Shown here one piece after another: positions 1 to 7,317 of a stretch of DNA of 11,904 bases. The stretch lies in assembly GCA_013214275.1 (NCBI GenBank), contig JABSPP010000023.1:1-11904 (forward strand). Reading direction: 5' to 3'. The notes under the pieces were generated by a model that saw only the letters and a program-made list of their open reading frames with translations, was not told the origin of the DNA and did no database searches. Source of the stretch: Flavobacteriaceae bacterium. GTDB lineage: Bacteria > Bacteroidota > Bacteroidia > Flavobacteriales > Flavobacteriaceae. The position numbers were made by a program, and so were the translations under genes. Every line of letters starts with the position of its first letter. Within the stretch, counting starts at the first letter, position 1.

Positions 1-372
1 AGTCTGGATTTGGCTTCGTAAATAACATTGAGATTATTGCTATAAGGCTTGCTTTACAATGTGTTTTTCTTATCTACTCCAAAAACCCATAACTTTCCTT
101 GTGTGTAATTTAACATCAGAGATCGTACTTGAGTTGCGTAAGGGATAGTAGCGGCATCCTTTTTTGTCCTGTGAAGGCAAAAAAGATATAGCGGATAGCC
201 CGACCCGAAGGGAACGCCCAAAAAGAATCATCTATAGGATTTTTATGCACAATTTAATCGCAGGCAGATAGCTAAGAGTTAATTCCTCGAGACTTATCTT
301 TAAATGATTAAAATAGTTTCCTTTGAATATTTCGTGGGTTTGTTCCGAGGTAGTTGATTATCTGAAACGGGG
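1..372. other. gene-free left edge carrying one palindromic repeat
   Basis: No coding region of convincing length or composition was found on either strand. The stretch contains an inverted copy of the palindromic repeat at 135-219 and is otherwise featureless AT-rich DNA. A six-codon open stretch ending in a TAA at 19-21 could be the last codons of a plus-strand gene outside the window, but nothing supports this. No clear terminator was seen just beyond the cdaA stop codon. Confidence 0.5.
135..219 (-). repeat. palindromic interspersed repeat, copy 1 (inverted)
   Basis: Read on the minus strand this begins GGGCGTTCCC (219-210) and ends at a TACGCAA-type edge near 135. It shares most positions with the copies at 6655 and 10806. 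The central hairpin arms CTTTTTTG (159-166) and CAAAAAAG (178-185) are fully kept. The first small stem differs from the other copies (CCC-TTC-GGG here, AGCGG/CCGCT there), as expected if structure rather than exact sequence is conserved. It encodes no credible protein. I recall similar repeats scattered through flavobacterial genomes but cannot name a defined family. Confidence 0.8.
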
Positions 373-1149
373 TTACTGAATGTCGTTTCTGAGTTTTTCT
401 TGTAGCTCTTTGTTGTCTGTAAAAAGTTCAAAATTCCCGTCTTTGATGTACGAGATTTCACCTGTTTCCTCGGAAACTAGCAGGCAAATAGCATCTGTTT
501 TTTCTGATACTCCGATCGCTGCCCTGTGACGAAGTCCGAATCTAGAGGGAATCTTGGGGTCTTCGGAAACAGGGAGAATGACGCGTGTTGCTATGACAAA
601 ATTATCACGAATAATGGTGGCTCCATCATGTAAAGGGCTGTTTTTGTAGAAGATGCTCTCTAGCAAGGCGATATTGACTTGGGCATTCATAGCATCGCCG
701 GTATTGATTAAAAAATCGAGGCTATTGGTTCGCTCCATCACAATTAAAGCTCCTGTTTTGGTCGTAGAGAGCTTTTTACAGGCTTTGAGAATGATGTCTG
801 TATCTGTTTCTGATCGAATCTCAGATTTTAAAAAATTGATCTGTTTTAAAAAATTTCTTCTAGAAGCCACATTGGTGGTTCCGATCATCAGTAGGAATTT
901 TCGTATTTCTTGCTGAAATACAATAATAAGTGCAATGGCTCCACCTCCTAACAAATATTCGAGGATATTACTCAGCATCTCCATTTTTAAGAGTTGGGTC
1001 ATTTGCCATATCATAAAAATGAGGGCAATACCAATAAAAATATTGATGGCAACGGTACCTCGTAAAAGTTTGTAGATGTTATAGATAAGGATGGCTACCA
1101 GCAGAACGTCTAGCACATCTAGGAAAGAGAAATCAATAAAATCTAACAT
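373..1149 (-). CDS. cdaA: diadenylate cyclase CdaA (DacA), membrane-bound
   Basis: Makes the second messenger cyclic di-AMP from two ATP at the cytoplasmic face of the inner membrane. The 258-residue protein has the usual CdaA build: three hydrophobic segments in about residues 12-85, then a DisA_N catalytic domain (about 95-240). The two signature motifs are present: DGA at 175-177, within SPLHDGATI, and RHR at 207-209, within GLRHRAAIG, so the enzyme should be active. Length is normal for the family. The ATG at 1149 gives the expected N-terminus before the first membrane helix. It lies downstream of folP on the same strand, a neighbourhood I recall from other Bacteroidota, but here an exbD gene separates the two. 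In the family, c-di-AMP acts in potassium, osmotic and cell-wall control; nothing here shows its targets. Confidence 0.95.
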   Translation of the reverse strand: MLDFIDFSFLDVLDVLLVAILIYNIYKLLRGTVAINIFIGIALIFMIWQMTQLLKMEMLSNILEYLLGGGAIALIIVFQQEIRKFLLMIGTTNVASRRNFLKQINFLKSEIRSETDTDIILKACKKLSTTKTGALIVMERTNSLDFLINTGDAMNAQVNIALLESIFYKNSPLHDGATIIRDNFVIATRVILPVSEDPKIPSRFGLRHRAAIGVSEKTDAICLLVSEETGEISYIKDGNFELFTDNKELQEKLRNDIQ

Positions 1150-1277
1150 AGATATTGATAGGTTTCAGTAAATGTACTAATAAAGTTGGAAAGAGGGGAA
1201 GTTCAAAAGTCACAAAATGGTGAGGTGCTTAGAAATATTGTTGTGCTTCTGTATATTCCTTGATTCCCAAAAGGGAT

Positions 1278-1880
1278 TCAATTTTGTATTTCTGTATCTG
1301 TCACCAACAGGGGATACTTGGTTCTTACTTCTTTAATTTGTGCTCTTAAGAATTCTTTGCGATCTGTATGTTTCTTCCCTTGATCTACCATTTCTTTGTA
1401 AGAGATACCGTAGGCATTTAAAGCGTATTCATCCCTCAATTTTGCATAGGCGTTGTGAACGCAATCTAAAACGTTGATATAGGTTCCGTATTCTGCGTTT
1501 CTACTAGCGGCTATAGCAATGAGTGCTTTTGTATGGTGAGCTGATGATGCGGGGTCTTTCTCGCCTTTACACCAGGTACATTTCTTTCCGTTACTGTCTG
1601 TACCTCCACCATTGTCTATGAAATTTCTGGCAATTTCTGTGAGATTACTCATGTCTGTGATCTCGTTTTCCACTAGCAATTCGTTGTTTGGATTGATAAT
1701 GATATCTAGGATATTCTTCTCTTTAAAGGGAATGGGGTCGTTTAATGCTTCTTTTCTGGGAAGCTTTGTAAAAATCCCTTTGTCTGTGTCTATAATCGTG
1801 GTGACTAGAAAGAAAATTAGCAGCAAGAACGCAATATCGGCCATAGATCCTGCATTGATTTCGGGAAGTTCTCTTCTCAT
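1278..1880 (-). CDS. exbD: ExbD/TolR-family biopolymer transport protein
   Basis: ExbD proteins work with an ExbB proton channel in the inner membrane and use the proton gradient to drive TonB (or Tol-type) outer-membrane processes. The 200-residue protein has a short cytoplasmic N-terminus, one membrane helix (about 12-31) carrying the conserved Asp15 of the MADI motif, and a periplasmic domain. It is longer than classical ExbD (about 140 residues), as is common in Bacteroidota, and has an inserted segment with a CxxC pair (CTWC, 101-104). No exbB or second exbD is adjacent, so partners must be encoded elsewhere. It lies 104 bases after folP and 128 before cdaA. The reading frame ends at TGA (1280-1278); a neighbouring frame stays open for about 20 more codons and could be a shifted tail. 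Family assignment is firm, the exact system served is unknown. Confidence 0.85.
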   Translation of the reverse strand: MRRELPEINAGSMADIAFLLLIFFLVTTIIDTDKGIFTKLPRKEALNDPIPFKEKNILDIIINPNNELLVENEITDMSNLTEIARNFIDNGGGTDSNGKKCTWCKGEKDPASSAHHTKALIAIAASRNAEYGTYINVLDCVHNAYAKLRDEYALNAYGISYKEMVDQGKKHTDRKEFLRAQIKEVRTKYPLLVTDTEIQN

Positions 1881-1984
1881 TGTTGTTATTTTTTAATTTT
1901 GATAAGCTCAAACAAAAAGAATGCCAAGTTTCTTGAAAAGAGAAGTTCTTAAAAATGAGGACTGGACTAGCTTAGAAGGCTTTT

Positions 1985-2812
1985 CTAAGCATTTGCTAGC
2001 TGCTCAACAATCTTAATACATTCTACAGCTTCTTTAACATCGTGGACTCGCAAGATATTTGCTCCGTGAAGTAAGGCGATGGTATTGGCAGAGGTTGTGG
2101 CATTAAGAGCATCGTTGGGATGAATATTTAACGTTTTATAAAGCATGGACTTTCTTGAAACTCCAGCTAAAAGGGGAAGATTGAATGTTTGAAAGTGATG
2201 AAGTTCTTTGAGTAGTTGAAAATTATGGAGGATGGTCTTTCCAAATCCAAAGCCTACGTCTACGATCACATCGTTGATCTGCAATCGGCGAAGTTCATCC
2301 ATTTTTTCTGAAAAAAATTGAATGAGATCAGTAGTAATATGCTCATAACGAGGGTGGTTTTGCATGGTTTGAGGTGTTCCCTGCATGTGCATTAGAATGT
2401 ACGGAACTTGTAGTTGAGCAATGGTTTTGAACATCAAGGCATCCATATTTCCTCCCGATATATCATTGATTACTGCGGCACCAGCTTCAATGGTTTTTTT
2501 TGCGACACGACTTCTAAATGTATCGATAGATAAGTATATGTCTGGAAATTCTCTAAGAAGCAGAGCAACTGCGGGAAGAATCCTACGCAGTTCTTCTTCC
2601 TCTGAAACGTGATCTGCACCAGGCCTAGATGAGTAGGCCCCTACATCAATAAAAGTAGCGCCTTCCTTAAGCATCTTCTCCGTTTGAGTGAGGATTGCTT
2701 TTTTATGTTGATATTTTCCTCCATCAAAAAAAGAATCAGGCGTAATATTTAAAATACCCATGACCTTGGGGGAAGAAAAATCGACCAATGTTCCTTTGCA
2801 ATTAATCGTCAT
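1985..2812 (-). CDS. folP: dihydropteroate synthase
   Basis: Condenses 4-aminobenzoate with dihydropterin pyrophosphate to give dihydropteroate, a cytoplasmic step of folate synthesis and the sulfonamide target. A full TIM-barrel sequence of 275 residues is visible. The pterin and pyrophosphate-site motifs appear in order: GILNITPDSFFDGG near residue 19, DVGAYSSRPGA, SIDTF, NDISGG, MHMQGTPQTMQ, DVGFGFGKT and AGVSRKS near the C-terminus. The chosen ATG (2812-2810) gives an MTINCKG start; a TTG three codons upstream (2821) is possible but less likely. The ATG lies inside the end of the LOG-family gene, an 11-base overlap (20 with the TTG), which points to one transcript and coupled translation. 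No key motif is missing. Confidence 0.95.
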   Translation of the reverse strand: MTINCKGTLVDFSSPKVMGILNITPDSFFDGGKYQHKKAILTQTEKMLKEGATFIDVGAYSSRPGADHVSEEEELRRILPAVALLLREFPDIYLSIDTFRSRVAKKTIEAGAAVINDISGGNMDALMFKTIAQLQVPYILMHMQGTPQTMQNHPRYEHITTDLIQFFSEKMDELRRLQINDVIVDVGFGFGKTILHNFQLLKELHHFQTFNLPLLAGVSRKSMLYKTLNIHPNDALNATTSANTIALLHGANILRVHDVKEAVECIKIVEQLANA

Positions 2813-3392
2813 GGATGACAATTTTAGATGTTACAGGTAATTTTTTTTGTGGGGTGTAGGCAAGCATTTTATCGATTAAATCTTCTACAGTCCGACTCAC
2901 AATAAGCAGTTCCTTATTACTCGATTTTACAAATCCGTCGTCAATCATGCGTTCAATCTGACTCAGCAGATGGTCGTAGTATCCGTTGGTGTTCAGGAGT
3001 GCGTTTGGCTTTTCTTCTATATGTAACTGACTCATCGTAATTCCTTCAAAGAGTTCGTCTAAAGTCCCAAATCCTCCTGGTAAACTGATATATCCATCAC
3101 TCAATTTGCTCATCACTACTTTGCGCTCACTCATGGTTTGGGTGACGATCAGTTCCGTCACATTACAATCTACAACTTCCTTTTTTTTTAAAAGCTCTGG
3201 AATCACCCCAATGACCTTTCCGCCTTGGTTGAGAATGGTCTCAGCCAAAACACCCATCAGTCCTATTTTACCACCACCGTAAACCAAGGTTATATCTCGT
3301 TTTACAAAGGCATTTCCTAATTGGATGGCTGCTTGTTTATAAATGGGATCAAACCCCACACTGGAACCACAAAAAACAGCGATTTTTCTCAT
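2802..3392 (-). CDS. LOG-family protein (TIGR00730, Rossmann-fold nucleosidase type)
   Basis: Members of the LOG family split N6-modified AMP (cytokinin nucleotides) or AMP-like substrates into base and ribose 5-phosphate; the physiological role in free-living bacteria is often unclear. The 196-residue cytoplasmic protein has the family pattern: FCGSS near the N-terminus (7-11), a glycine-rich loop GGGKIGLMG (39-47), the SERK segment (88-91), and the signature PGGFGTLDE (105-113) with the catalytic arginine/glutamate region. Length is typical. It starts at an ATG (3392), heads the minus-strand gene row and overlaps folP at its 3' end. The divergent DUF1599 gene begins 192 bases away, so that gap should hold promoters for both directions. 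Substrate cannot be told from sequence. Confidence 0.88.
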   Translation of the reverse strand: MRKIAVFCGSSVGFDPIYKQAAIQLGNAFVKRDITLVYGGGKIGLMGVLAETILNQGGKVIGVIPELLKKKEVVDCNVTELIVTQTMSERKVVMSKLSDGYISLPGGFGTLDELFEGITMSQLHIEEKPNALLNTNGYYDHLLSQIERMIDDGFVKSSNKELLIVSRTVEDLIDKMLAYTPQKKLPVTSKIVIHDD

Positions 3393-3584
3393 AAAAAAGT
3401 ACTGTGAGCCTCCTGTAGAGGGATTAGTTCACCTCAACAAAAGAAAATGATTAAAAGATTAAACAGCAAACATCTATTTAAACCTGACACAATATCTTGT
3501 AAAAATAATATAAATTATCGGTACAAAAACAGGGGAGTATTTACTATTTTTACGCAGTAGCACATTACCCAAATCGAATATTTT

Positions 3585-4118
3585 ATGCCTAATACGTCCC
3601 AAGATTACGATGCAGTTATTGCAAAATGCAGAAGTTTATTCCTCAAAAAAATGTGCGATTACGGTGCTGCTTGGAGAATACTGAGGTTGCCATCACTTAC
3701 TGATCAAATTTTTATCAAAGCACAACGCATCAGGCAATTACAGGAAAATACAGTTAGAAAAGTTGCCGAGGGAGAGCAATCAGAATTTATAGGAATTATC
3801 AACTACAGTATTATGGCACTTATTCAGTTGGAGCTAGGTGTTGTAGAAACTCCAGACCTTAGCGAAGAAGAAGCAACAAATTTGTATAATAAGCACATTG
3901 GTATTAGCAAAACGCTTATGGAAAATAAAAATCATGATTACGGCGAAGCCTGGAGAGATATGCGTGTGAGTTCTCTTACCGACCTCATTCTTCAAAAACT
4001 CCTGAGAGTAAAGCAAATTGAAGACAATAAAGGAAAAACACTAGTTTCTGAGGGAATAGATGCCAATTACCAAGACATGATTAACTATGCTGTTTTTGCT
4101 TTGATACATATGAATTGA
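3585..4118 (+). CDS. DUF1599 protein (nucleotide modification associated domain 1), tandem duplicated
   Basis: A 177-residue soluble protein made of two copies of one helical unit. Residues about 20-83 and 111-175 align with an offset of 93: a DYGxAWR core at 25-31 and 118-124, then RLPSLTDQI against RVSSLTDLI, and a shared INY (72-74 and 166-168) before a hydrophobic helix. This is DUF1599 (Pfam PF07659), renamed from its presence near phage nucleotide-modification genes. Its biochemical activity in Bacteroidota is, to my knowledge, unproven. The repeated charged residues would suit a small-molecule or nucleotide pocket, which is inference. It heads a plus-strand group with the DoxX-type protein and crcB, 44 bases before the former, and diverges from LOG-folP. 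I recall the folP / DUF1599 / DoxX grouping from other Bacteroidota. Confidence 0.85.
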   Translation: MPNTSQDYDAVIAKCRSLFLKKMCDYGAAWRILRLPSLTDQIFIKAQRIRQLQENTVRKVAEGEQSEFIGIINYSIMALIQLELGVVETPDLSEEEATNLYNKHIGISKTLMENKNHDYGEAWRDMRVSSLTDLILQKLLRVKQIEDNKGKTLVSEGIDANYQDMINYAVFALIHMN

Positions 4119-4162
4119 TGAGTTCTTACAGATATTATCATACTTTTTAAAAAGAGAAAATA

Positions 4163-5131
4163 ATGAAATTACTTGTACACATATCCAGAATTTTTGTTGG
4201 GATCATGTTTGTATTTTCTGGATTTGTAAAATTGGTAGATCCCATTGGATCGCATTATAAATTCGAAGAATATTTCAGCGAATACGTTTTAGATATGGAA
4301 TTTTTAGTGCCCTATGCATTACAATTTTCCATCCTTTTAATTCTTACAGAAATCATGTTAGGAGTTATGCTGCTCCTTGGATATAAATCCAAATTTACAG
4401 TTTGGAGCCTGTTTTTGTTGTCGTTGTTTTTCCTCTTTCTAACATGGTATTCTGCGTATTATAACAAAGTAACAGACTGTGGATGTTTTGGTGATGCCGT
4501 TAAACTCACGCCTTGGGAAACATTCTGGAAGAATGTGATCTTAATCGGCTTTGTACTATTGCTGTTGATAGGTGTTCGAGATATCAAACACATCTTACCC
4601 AAGAAGATGACTGCTGTACTAACATTTAGCTGCCTGTTGGGTTTCTCTTACATGACATATCATGTAATCAATCATTTGCCTATAATTGACTTCAGAGCGT
4701 ATGCCATTGGAAAGAATATTCCCGAGGGAATGGAATTCCCCGAAGACGATTTAGAAGCATTACCCCCAATTCAGAATTTTGTATTAGAAGACAGTCAGAG
4801 TGACCTAACAGACGACATCTTAGCGGAAGATAAGGTCGTGCTTATTGTAGTTTACGAAATTGAGAAAGCAGACAAGGAAGGATTTAAAGCCATAAAAAAA
4901 GTGGCAGACAAGGCCATTCAAAAAGGATATCAAGTATATGGTGTTACCTCTTCTTTTCCAGATGCTCTTATCTTGATACAAAATGAATACGATCTACCAT
5001 TCGACTTTCTTTTTGGAGATCCAACCACCTTAAAAACTATGATTCGTTCCAATCCAGGAATCATGACTTTGAACAAAGGAACGGTCACTGGAAAGTGGAA
5101 TTGGAGAGATTTTGATGATGTAAAATTGTAA
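4163..5131 (+). CDS. DoxX/BT_3928-type membrane protein with redox-like cysteines
   Basis: A 322-residue inner-membrane protein. The N-terminal half is a DoxX/MauE-like bundle, with hydrophobic segments near 6-24, 50-72, 78-97, 122-137 and 147-166. A DCGCFG motif (105-110) sits after the third helix; this CxC motif recurs in MauE/DoxX relatives linked to disulfide chemistry. The C-terminal part (about 200-322) reads as an alpha/beta, thioredoxin-like domain but without an obvious CxxC. From memory, related flavobacterial proteins are about 360 residues long and carry an extra segment between the membrane part and the C-terminal domain; here that linker (about 175-205) looks short. Start at ATG 4163 after an A-rich leader. 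crcB follows after 2 bases, so the two are co-translated. Function is unknown; a role in redox homeostasis is inference. Confidence 0.8.
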   Translation: MKLLVHISRIFVGIMFVFSGFVKLVDPIGSHYKFEEYFSEYVLDMEFLVPYALQFSILLILTEIMLGVMLLLGYKSKFTVWSLFLLSLFFLFLTWYSAYYNKVTDCGCFGDAVKLTPWETFWKNVILIGFVLLLLIGVRDIKHILPKKMTAVLTFSCLLGFSYMTYHVINHLPIIDFRAYAIGKNIPEGMEFPEDDLEALPPIQNFVLEDSQSDLTDDILAEDKVVLIVVYEIEKADKEGFKAIKKVADKAIQKGYQVYGVTSSFPDALILIQNEYDLPFDFLFGDPTTLKTMIRSNPGIMTLNKGTVTGKWNWRDFDDVKL

Positions 5132-5133
5132 AA

Positions 5134-5505
5134 ATGAAACAAGTATTGCTTGTTTTTTTTGGCGGAGGATTTGGGAGCGCAGCTCGATTTCTTCTGGGAA
5201 AACTCTGGAATAACCCAGAATCAGGATTTCCCTATGGTACGTTCGCTGCAAATGTGATGGGAAGCTTTTTTATAGGAATCATCTTAGGATTAGCCGCAAA
5301 GAATGAGACACTCACCCAAAGTCAGACTCTATTGCTGGCAACCGGTTTTTGTGGGGGCTTCACAACATTTTCCACTTTTGCCTACGAAAATCATATCTTC
5401 CTAAAGCAAGGAGATTTAATGACCTTTGCACTCTACACAGTCGCTAGTTTTGTTACTGCTTTTCTGGCTGTTTTTTTGGGGATTTACCTCTCAAGAGCCC
5501 TGTAA
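5134..5505 (+). CDS. crcB: fluoride ion channel CrcB/Fluc
   Basis: Exports fluoride from the cytoplasm as a dual-topology dimer in the inner membrane. The 123-residue, four-helix protein is full length and has the hallmark positions: GGGFGSAAR (10-18), TFAANVMGS (36-44) with the conserved Asn40, and GFCGGFTTFSTF (71-82), which supplies the sodium site and the phenylalanine/polar track. It is the last gene of the plus-strand group and starts 2 bases after the DoxX-type gene's stop codon. No fluoride riboswitch was recognised before it, and the spacing leaves no room for one, so expression should follow the upstream genes. Confidence 0.95.
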   Translation: MKQVLLVFFGGGFGSAARFLLGKLWNNPESGFPYGTFAANVMGSFFIGIILGLAAKNETLTQSQTLLLATGFCGGFTTFSTFAYENHIFLKQGDLMTFALYTVASFVTAFLAVFLGIYLSRAL

Positions 5506-5526
5506 CCTAATAACAAGATGAGGAGA

Positions 5527-5542
5527 GTATTTTAAGAAATAC
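5527..5542. terminator. weak hairpin between convergent genes
   Basis: Arms GTATTT (5527-5532) and AAATAC (5537-5542) pair perfectly around a TAAG loop, in the 51-base gap between the stop codons of crcB and the DUF1684 gene. The stem is only six pairs, AT-rich, and has no clean T-run after it on either strand. A bidirectional terminator is plausible from position only. Confidence 0.25.
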
Positions 5543-5556
5543 AGACAACAAAATCC

Positions 5557-6174
5557 CTACTTTTTAAAGTTTTTAATCCCTGCTGTAATGGCAATATCCA
5601 TATGATTTTTCCTTGGAACAATAGGACAAGTATAACGATCATTATAAGCGCAATAGGGATTGTAGGTGTTGTTAAAATTTAGGACGATGGTCTCATCCTC
5701 CTGTATCCGACTTTCAAAAAGATTCATATACCTGCCGCCACCGTATGAGGTTTCACCACAAGTATGGTCTGTAAAGGGAAGAAAAAGATAGTCTTGAAAT
5801 TTTGGATCATTCATCTCCTCTAGATTTTGGTATAAAGAGAGCAGAAACTCTTTGCCTTTTAATGTAAAGGTCAAAAGTCCATATTGCCTGTAATCTGCTT
5901 TGTCTCCTCCCGTTCTTGGCAGTTTAAAAAACGGCGAATCTGGAGTTCTGGTGAGTTTTGCAGTAACAATAAAACTGGAATCAACAGGAAAAAAGTCTAG
6001 TCCCTTAAAGCCCTTCAGATCCTTTTTTTTAAGAGGAGATTTAGAAGCATCTTTAAATTGTGCATTTTGCTGCCTTTGGTAATCAGTCTCACCAACCAAG
6101 GGTCGCTTGTCAAGAGAATTACACGAAACGATCAAAGCAGCAAACAAGAAAAAGATTACATTTTTTACCATCAT
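5557..6174 (-). CDS. DUF1684 family lipoprotein
   Basis: A 205-residue protein with a short hydrophobic signal ending in a lipobox-like LIVSC, placing the lipidated cysteine at residue 18, so it should be anchored to the cell envelope. The mature part has the DUF1684 signature: LPFTDHTCGETSYGGGRY (132-149), then NTYNPYCAYNDRYTCPIVP (169-187). These cysteine- and tyrosine-rich motifs are the strongest conserved block of the family. No enzymatic role is known to me. The start ATG (6174) overlaps the TGA stop of the upstream membrane-protein gene as ATGA, so the two are translationally coupled; a second ATG follows at once. It converges on crcB. Confidence 0.87.
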   Translation of the reverse strand: MMVKNVIFFLFAALIVSCNSLDKRPLVGETDYQRQQNAQFKDASKSPLKKKDLKGFKGLDFFPVDSSFIVTAKLTRTPDSPFFKLPRTGGDKADYRQYGLLTFTLKGKEFLLSLYQNLEEMNDPKFQDYLFLPFTDHTCGETSYGGGRYMNLFESRIQEDETIVLNFNNTYNPYCAYNDRYTCPIVPRKNHMDIAITAGIKNFKK

Positions 6175-6554
6175 TCCACAAGAGTTAATTTTTTAAAAAT
6201 AACATCCTTAGGATCATCTATATCATAAAGAATAGAAATTTGATCATTCACATAAAGCGTTCGATCAAAATAGGATTTAAAATCCTTTTTTTCAATGGTC
6301 TTTACAGTAGTGATCACGTTGCCTTTCCGATCAGAAAACTGAAAAGTAAAGATATAATTTTCTACATATCTACCCTCCAGCTCATTTGCTTTGTAGTTGT
6401 TTACATCAATGTCAGTAATCGTTGCCAGAGCTTCCACACCGTGTTGTTCCATATATTCCTGCTTTTTATCGTTCAACACATTCATCACAATTAAAAGCCC
6501 TACAAGGAGGATAAACGCGCCTAGGAGATAGTGTCCTGTCTTTAATTTTTTCAT
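6171..6554 (-). CDS. small one-helix membrane protein, DUF3592-like
   Basis: A 127-residue protein with a positively charged start (MKKLK), one strong membrane helix (about 9-27), and a domain of about 95 residues rich in beta-strand pattern. The segments ALATITDIDVNNY, IFTFQFSDRKGN and ISILYDIDDPKDVIF follow the layout of DUF3592-type proteins (a strand pair, then a Y-x-x-D-P-x motif near the end). Family membership is a judgement from this pattern, not a firm identification. It is probably co-expressed with the DUF1684 lipoprotein through their four-base overlap and may act with it at the envelope. No function can be stated. Confidence 0.7.
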   Translation of the reverse strand: MKKLKTGHYLLGAFILLVGLLIVMNVLNDKKQEYMEQHGVEALATITDIDVNNYKANELEGRYVENYIFTFQFSDRKGNVITTVKTIEKKDFKSYFDRTLYVNDQISILYDIDDPKDVIFKKLTLVE

Positions 6555-6654
6555 CGATTTTTTGTATTTGTGGTTAAAGAGTACAATATAGCCCTAAAGT
6601 TAACAAATAAAACGACTTCACATATTTTTTTAGAAACCATGTCAAGGCAAATTC

Positions 6655-6757
6655 CTACACAATTTTTAGGGCGTTCCCTAGCGGTCGGGCTATCCGCTCT
6701 ATCTTTTTTGCCTTTCAAGACAAAAAAGGATGCCGCTGCGATCCCTAACGCAGCATT
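6655..6757 (+). repeat. palindromic interspersed repeat, copy 2
   Basis: Runs from CTACACAATTTTT through GGGCGTTCCC (6669-6678) to AACGCAGCATT. It differs from copy 3 by four substitutions and one base in a T-run. Nested pairings are visible: outer GCGTT/AACGC, then AGCGG/CCGCT around a nine-base loop, then CTTTTTTG (6703-6710) with CAAAAAAG (6721-6728). Long open frames cross it on both strands, but they only follow the repeat and look non-coding. The 154 bases after it, up to the recombinase relic, show nothing I can identify. Confidence 0.85.
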
Positions 6758-6911
6758 GAGACTCCCATATTCAAAAAAGGTAAAACAGTTGCTGTGCGTT
6801 GTCTTTTGTTCGCTAATTTTTGAAACATTGAAAAGCAAAAATAAATAGCGATATTACTGCTGTGAATGATATATCTCTTGTAAAAAAATAATGGCTGTAA
6901 TGTATCATAAT

Positions 6912-7148
6912 TTATTTATTTTGAATGAGTTTATCTGTAGGAACAAAGTGAATGGATTTAAAATTTTGCTTTAGTTTAAGCTCATTATCTTTATTGTAGG
7001 GTAAATACCATGCTCTATAAGTAGATGAATACTTTGCTCCAAGTTTTTTAAATTTTAAAATTACTATGTCATCATATTATGACATGCACATGTGGACTAA
7101 ATTCTTTCTGTGTTTGACAATTTTTATTTGTATTTCAAAATGATTCAT
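6912..7148 (-). pseudogene. N-terminal remnant of a tyrosine recombinase/integrase
   Basis: Reading the minus strand from ATG 7148, one frame gives 23 codons beginning MNHFEIQIKIVKHRK, an in-frame TAA at 7079-7077, then about 54 more codons in the same frame to a TAA at 6914-6912. The second part contains LGAKYSSTYRAWYLPYNKDN. That matches, from memory, the N-terminal DNA-binding segment of Bacteroidota tyrosine recombinases (pattern GAKxSxTxxxWYLP followed by a lysine/asparagine-rich helix). Intact enzymes have roughly 300-400 residues; the core-binding and catalytic parts (Arg-His-Arg-Tyr) are absent, and nothing similar follows downstream. So this is a truncated relic with an internal stop. 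It is divergent from the restriction operon, whose regulator begins about 190 bases away. The rest of that gap holds no gene I can support. Confidence 0.55.
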
Positions 7149-7283
7149 AAACACGATAAGTATGGTTATAATTTACATTATACAAAACCAAAAGTACTAT
7201 ATTTGTTGTGTTTAAATATAAGTTGGCATTCATTGTACAAAGACTCCAGAACAACATTCAAGCATTGTAAAAAAATAAAAAAC

Positions 7284-7317
7284 TTGACTATAAATTCGCA
7301 AATTAATATTACATTTG
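7284..7317 (+). promoter_or_regulatory. Bacteroidota-type promoter for the restriction-modification operon
   Basis: TTG at 7284-7286 and TACATTTG at 7310-7317 match the Bacteroidota primary sigma pattern (TTG, 17-23 bases, TAnnTTTG), with a 23-base spacer at the upper end of the range. Transcription would start near 7322-7326. This decides the start of the regulator: a TTG at 7315 lies inside the -7 element and cannot be used, whereas the GTG at 7342 is about 18 bases into the transcript. Confidence 0.6.

Noticed and set aside
1723..1911. Minus-strand open frame of 62 codons at the exbD start
   Set aside because: It is out of frame with exbD across its membrane-helix coding region and has no recognisable composition.
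3545..3552. TATTTTTA as a -7 promoter element for the DUF1599 gene
   Set aside because: One base off TAnnTTTG with no TTG at suitable distance upstream. The divergent gap surely contains promoters but this one is not convincing.
6551..6848. Overlapping open frames of about 90 codons on both strands
   Set aside because: They run through palindromic repeat copy 2, have no family resemblance, and their length follows from the repeat's composition. The same core occurs at the other two repeat copies outside any gene.
7178..7193. Sequence TTATACAAAACC, loosely like the right arm of the fold-back (TCATACACGAGACC)
   Set aside because: It needs a two-base gap, has no partner arm nearby and may arise by chance in AT-rich DNA.
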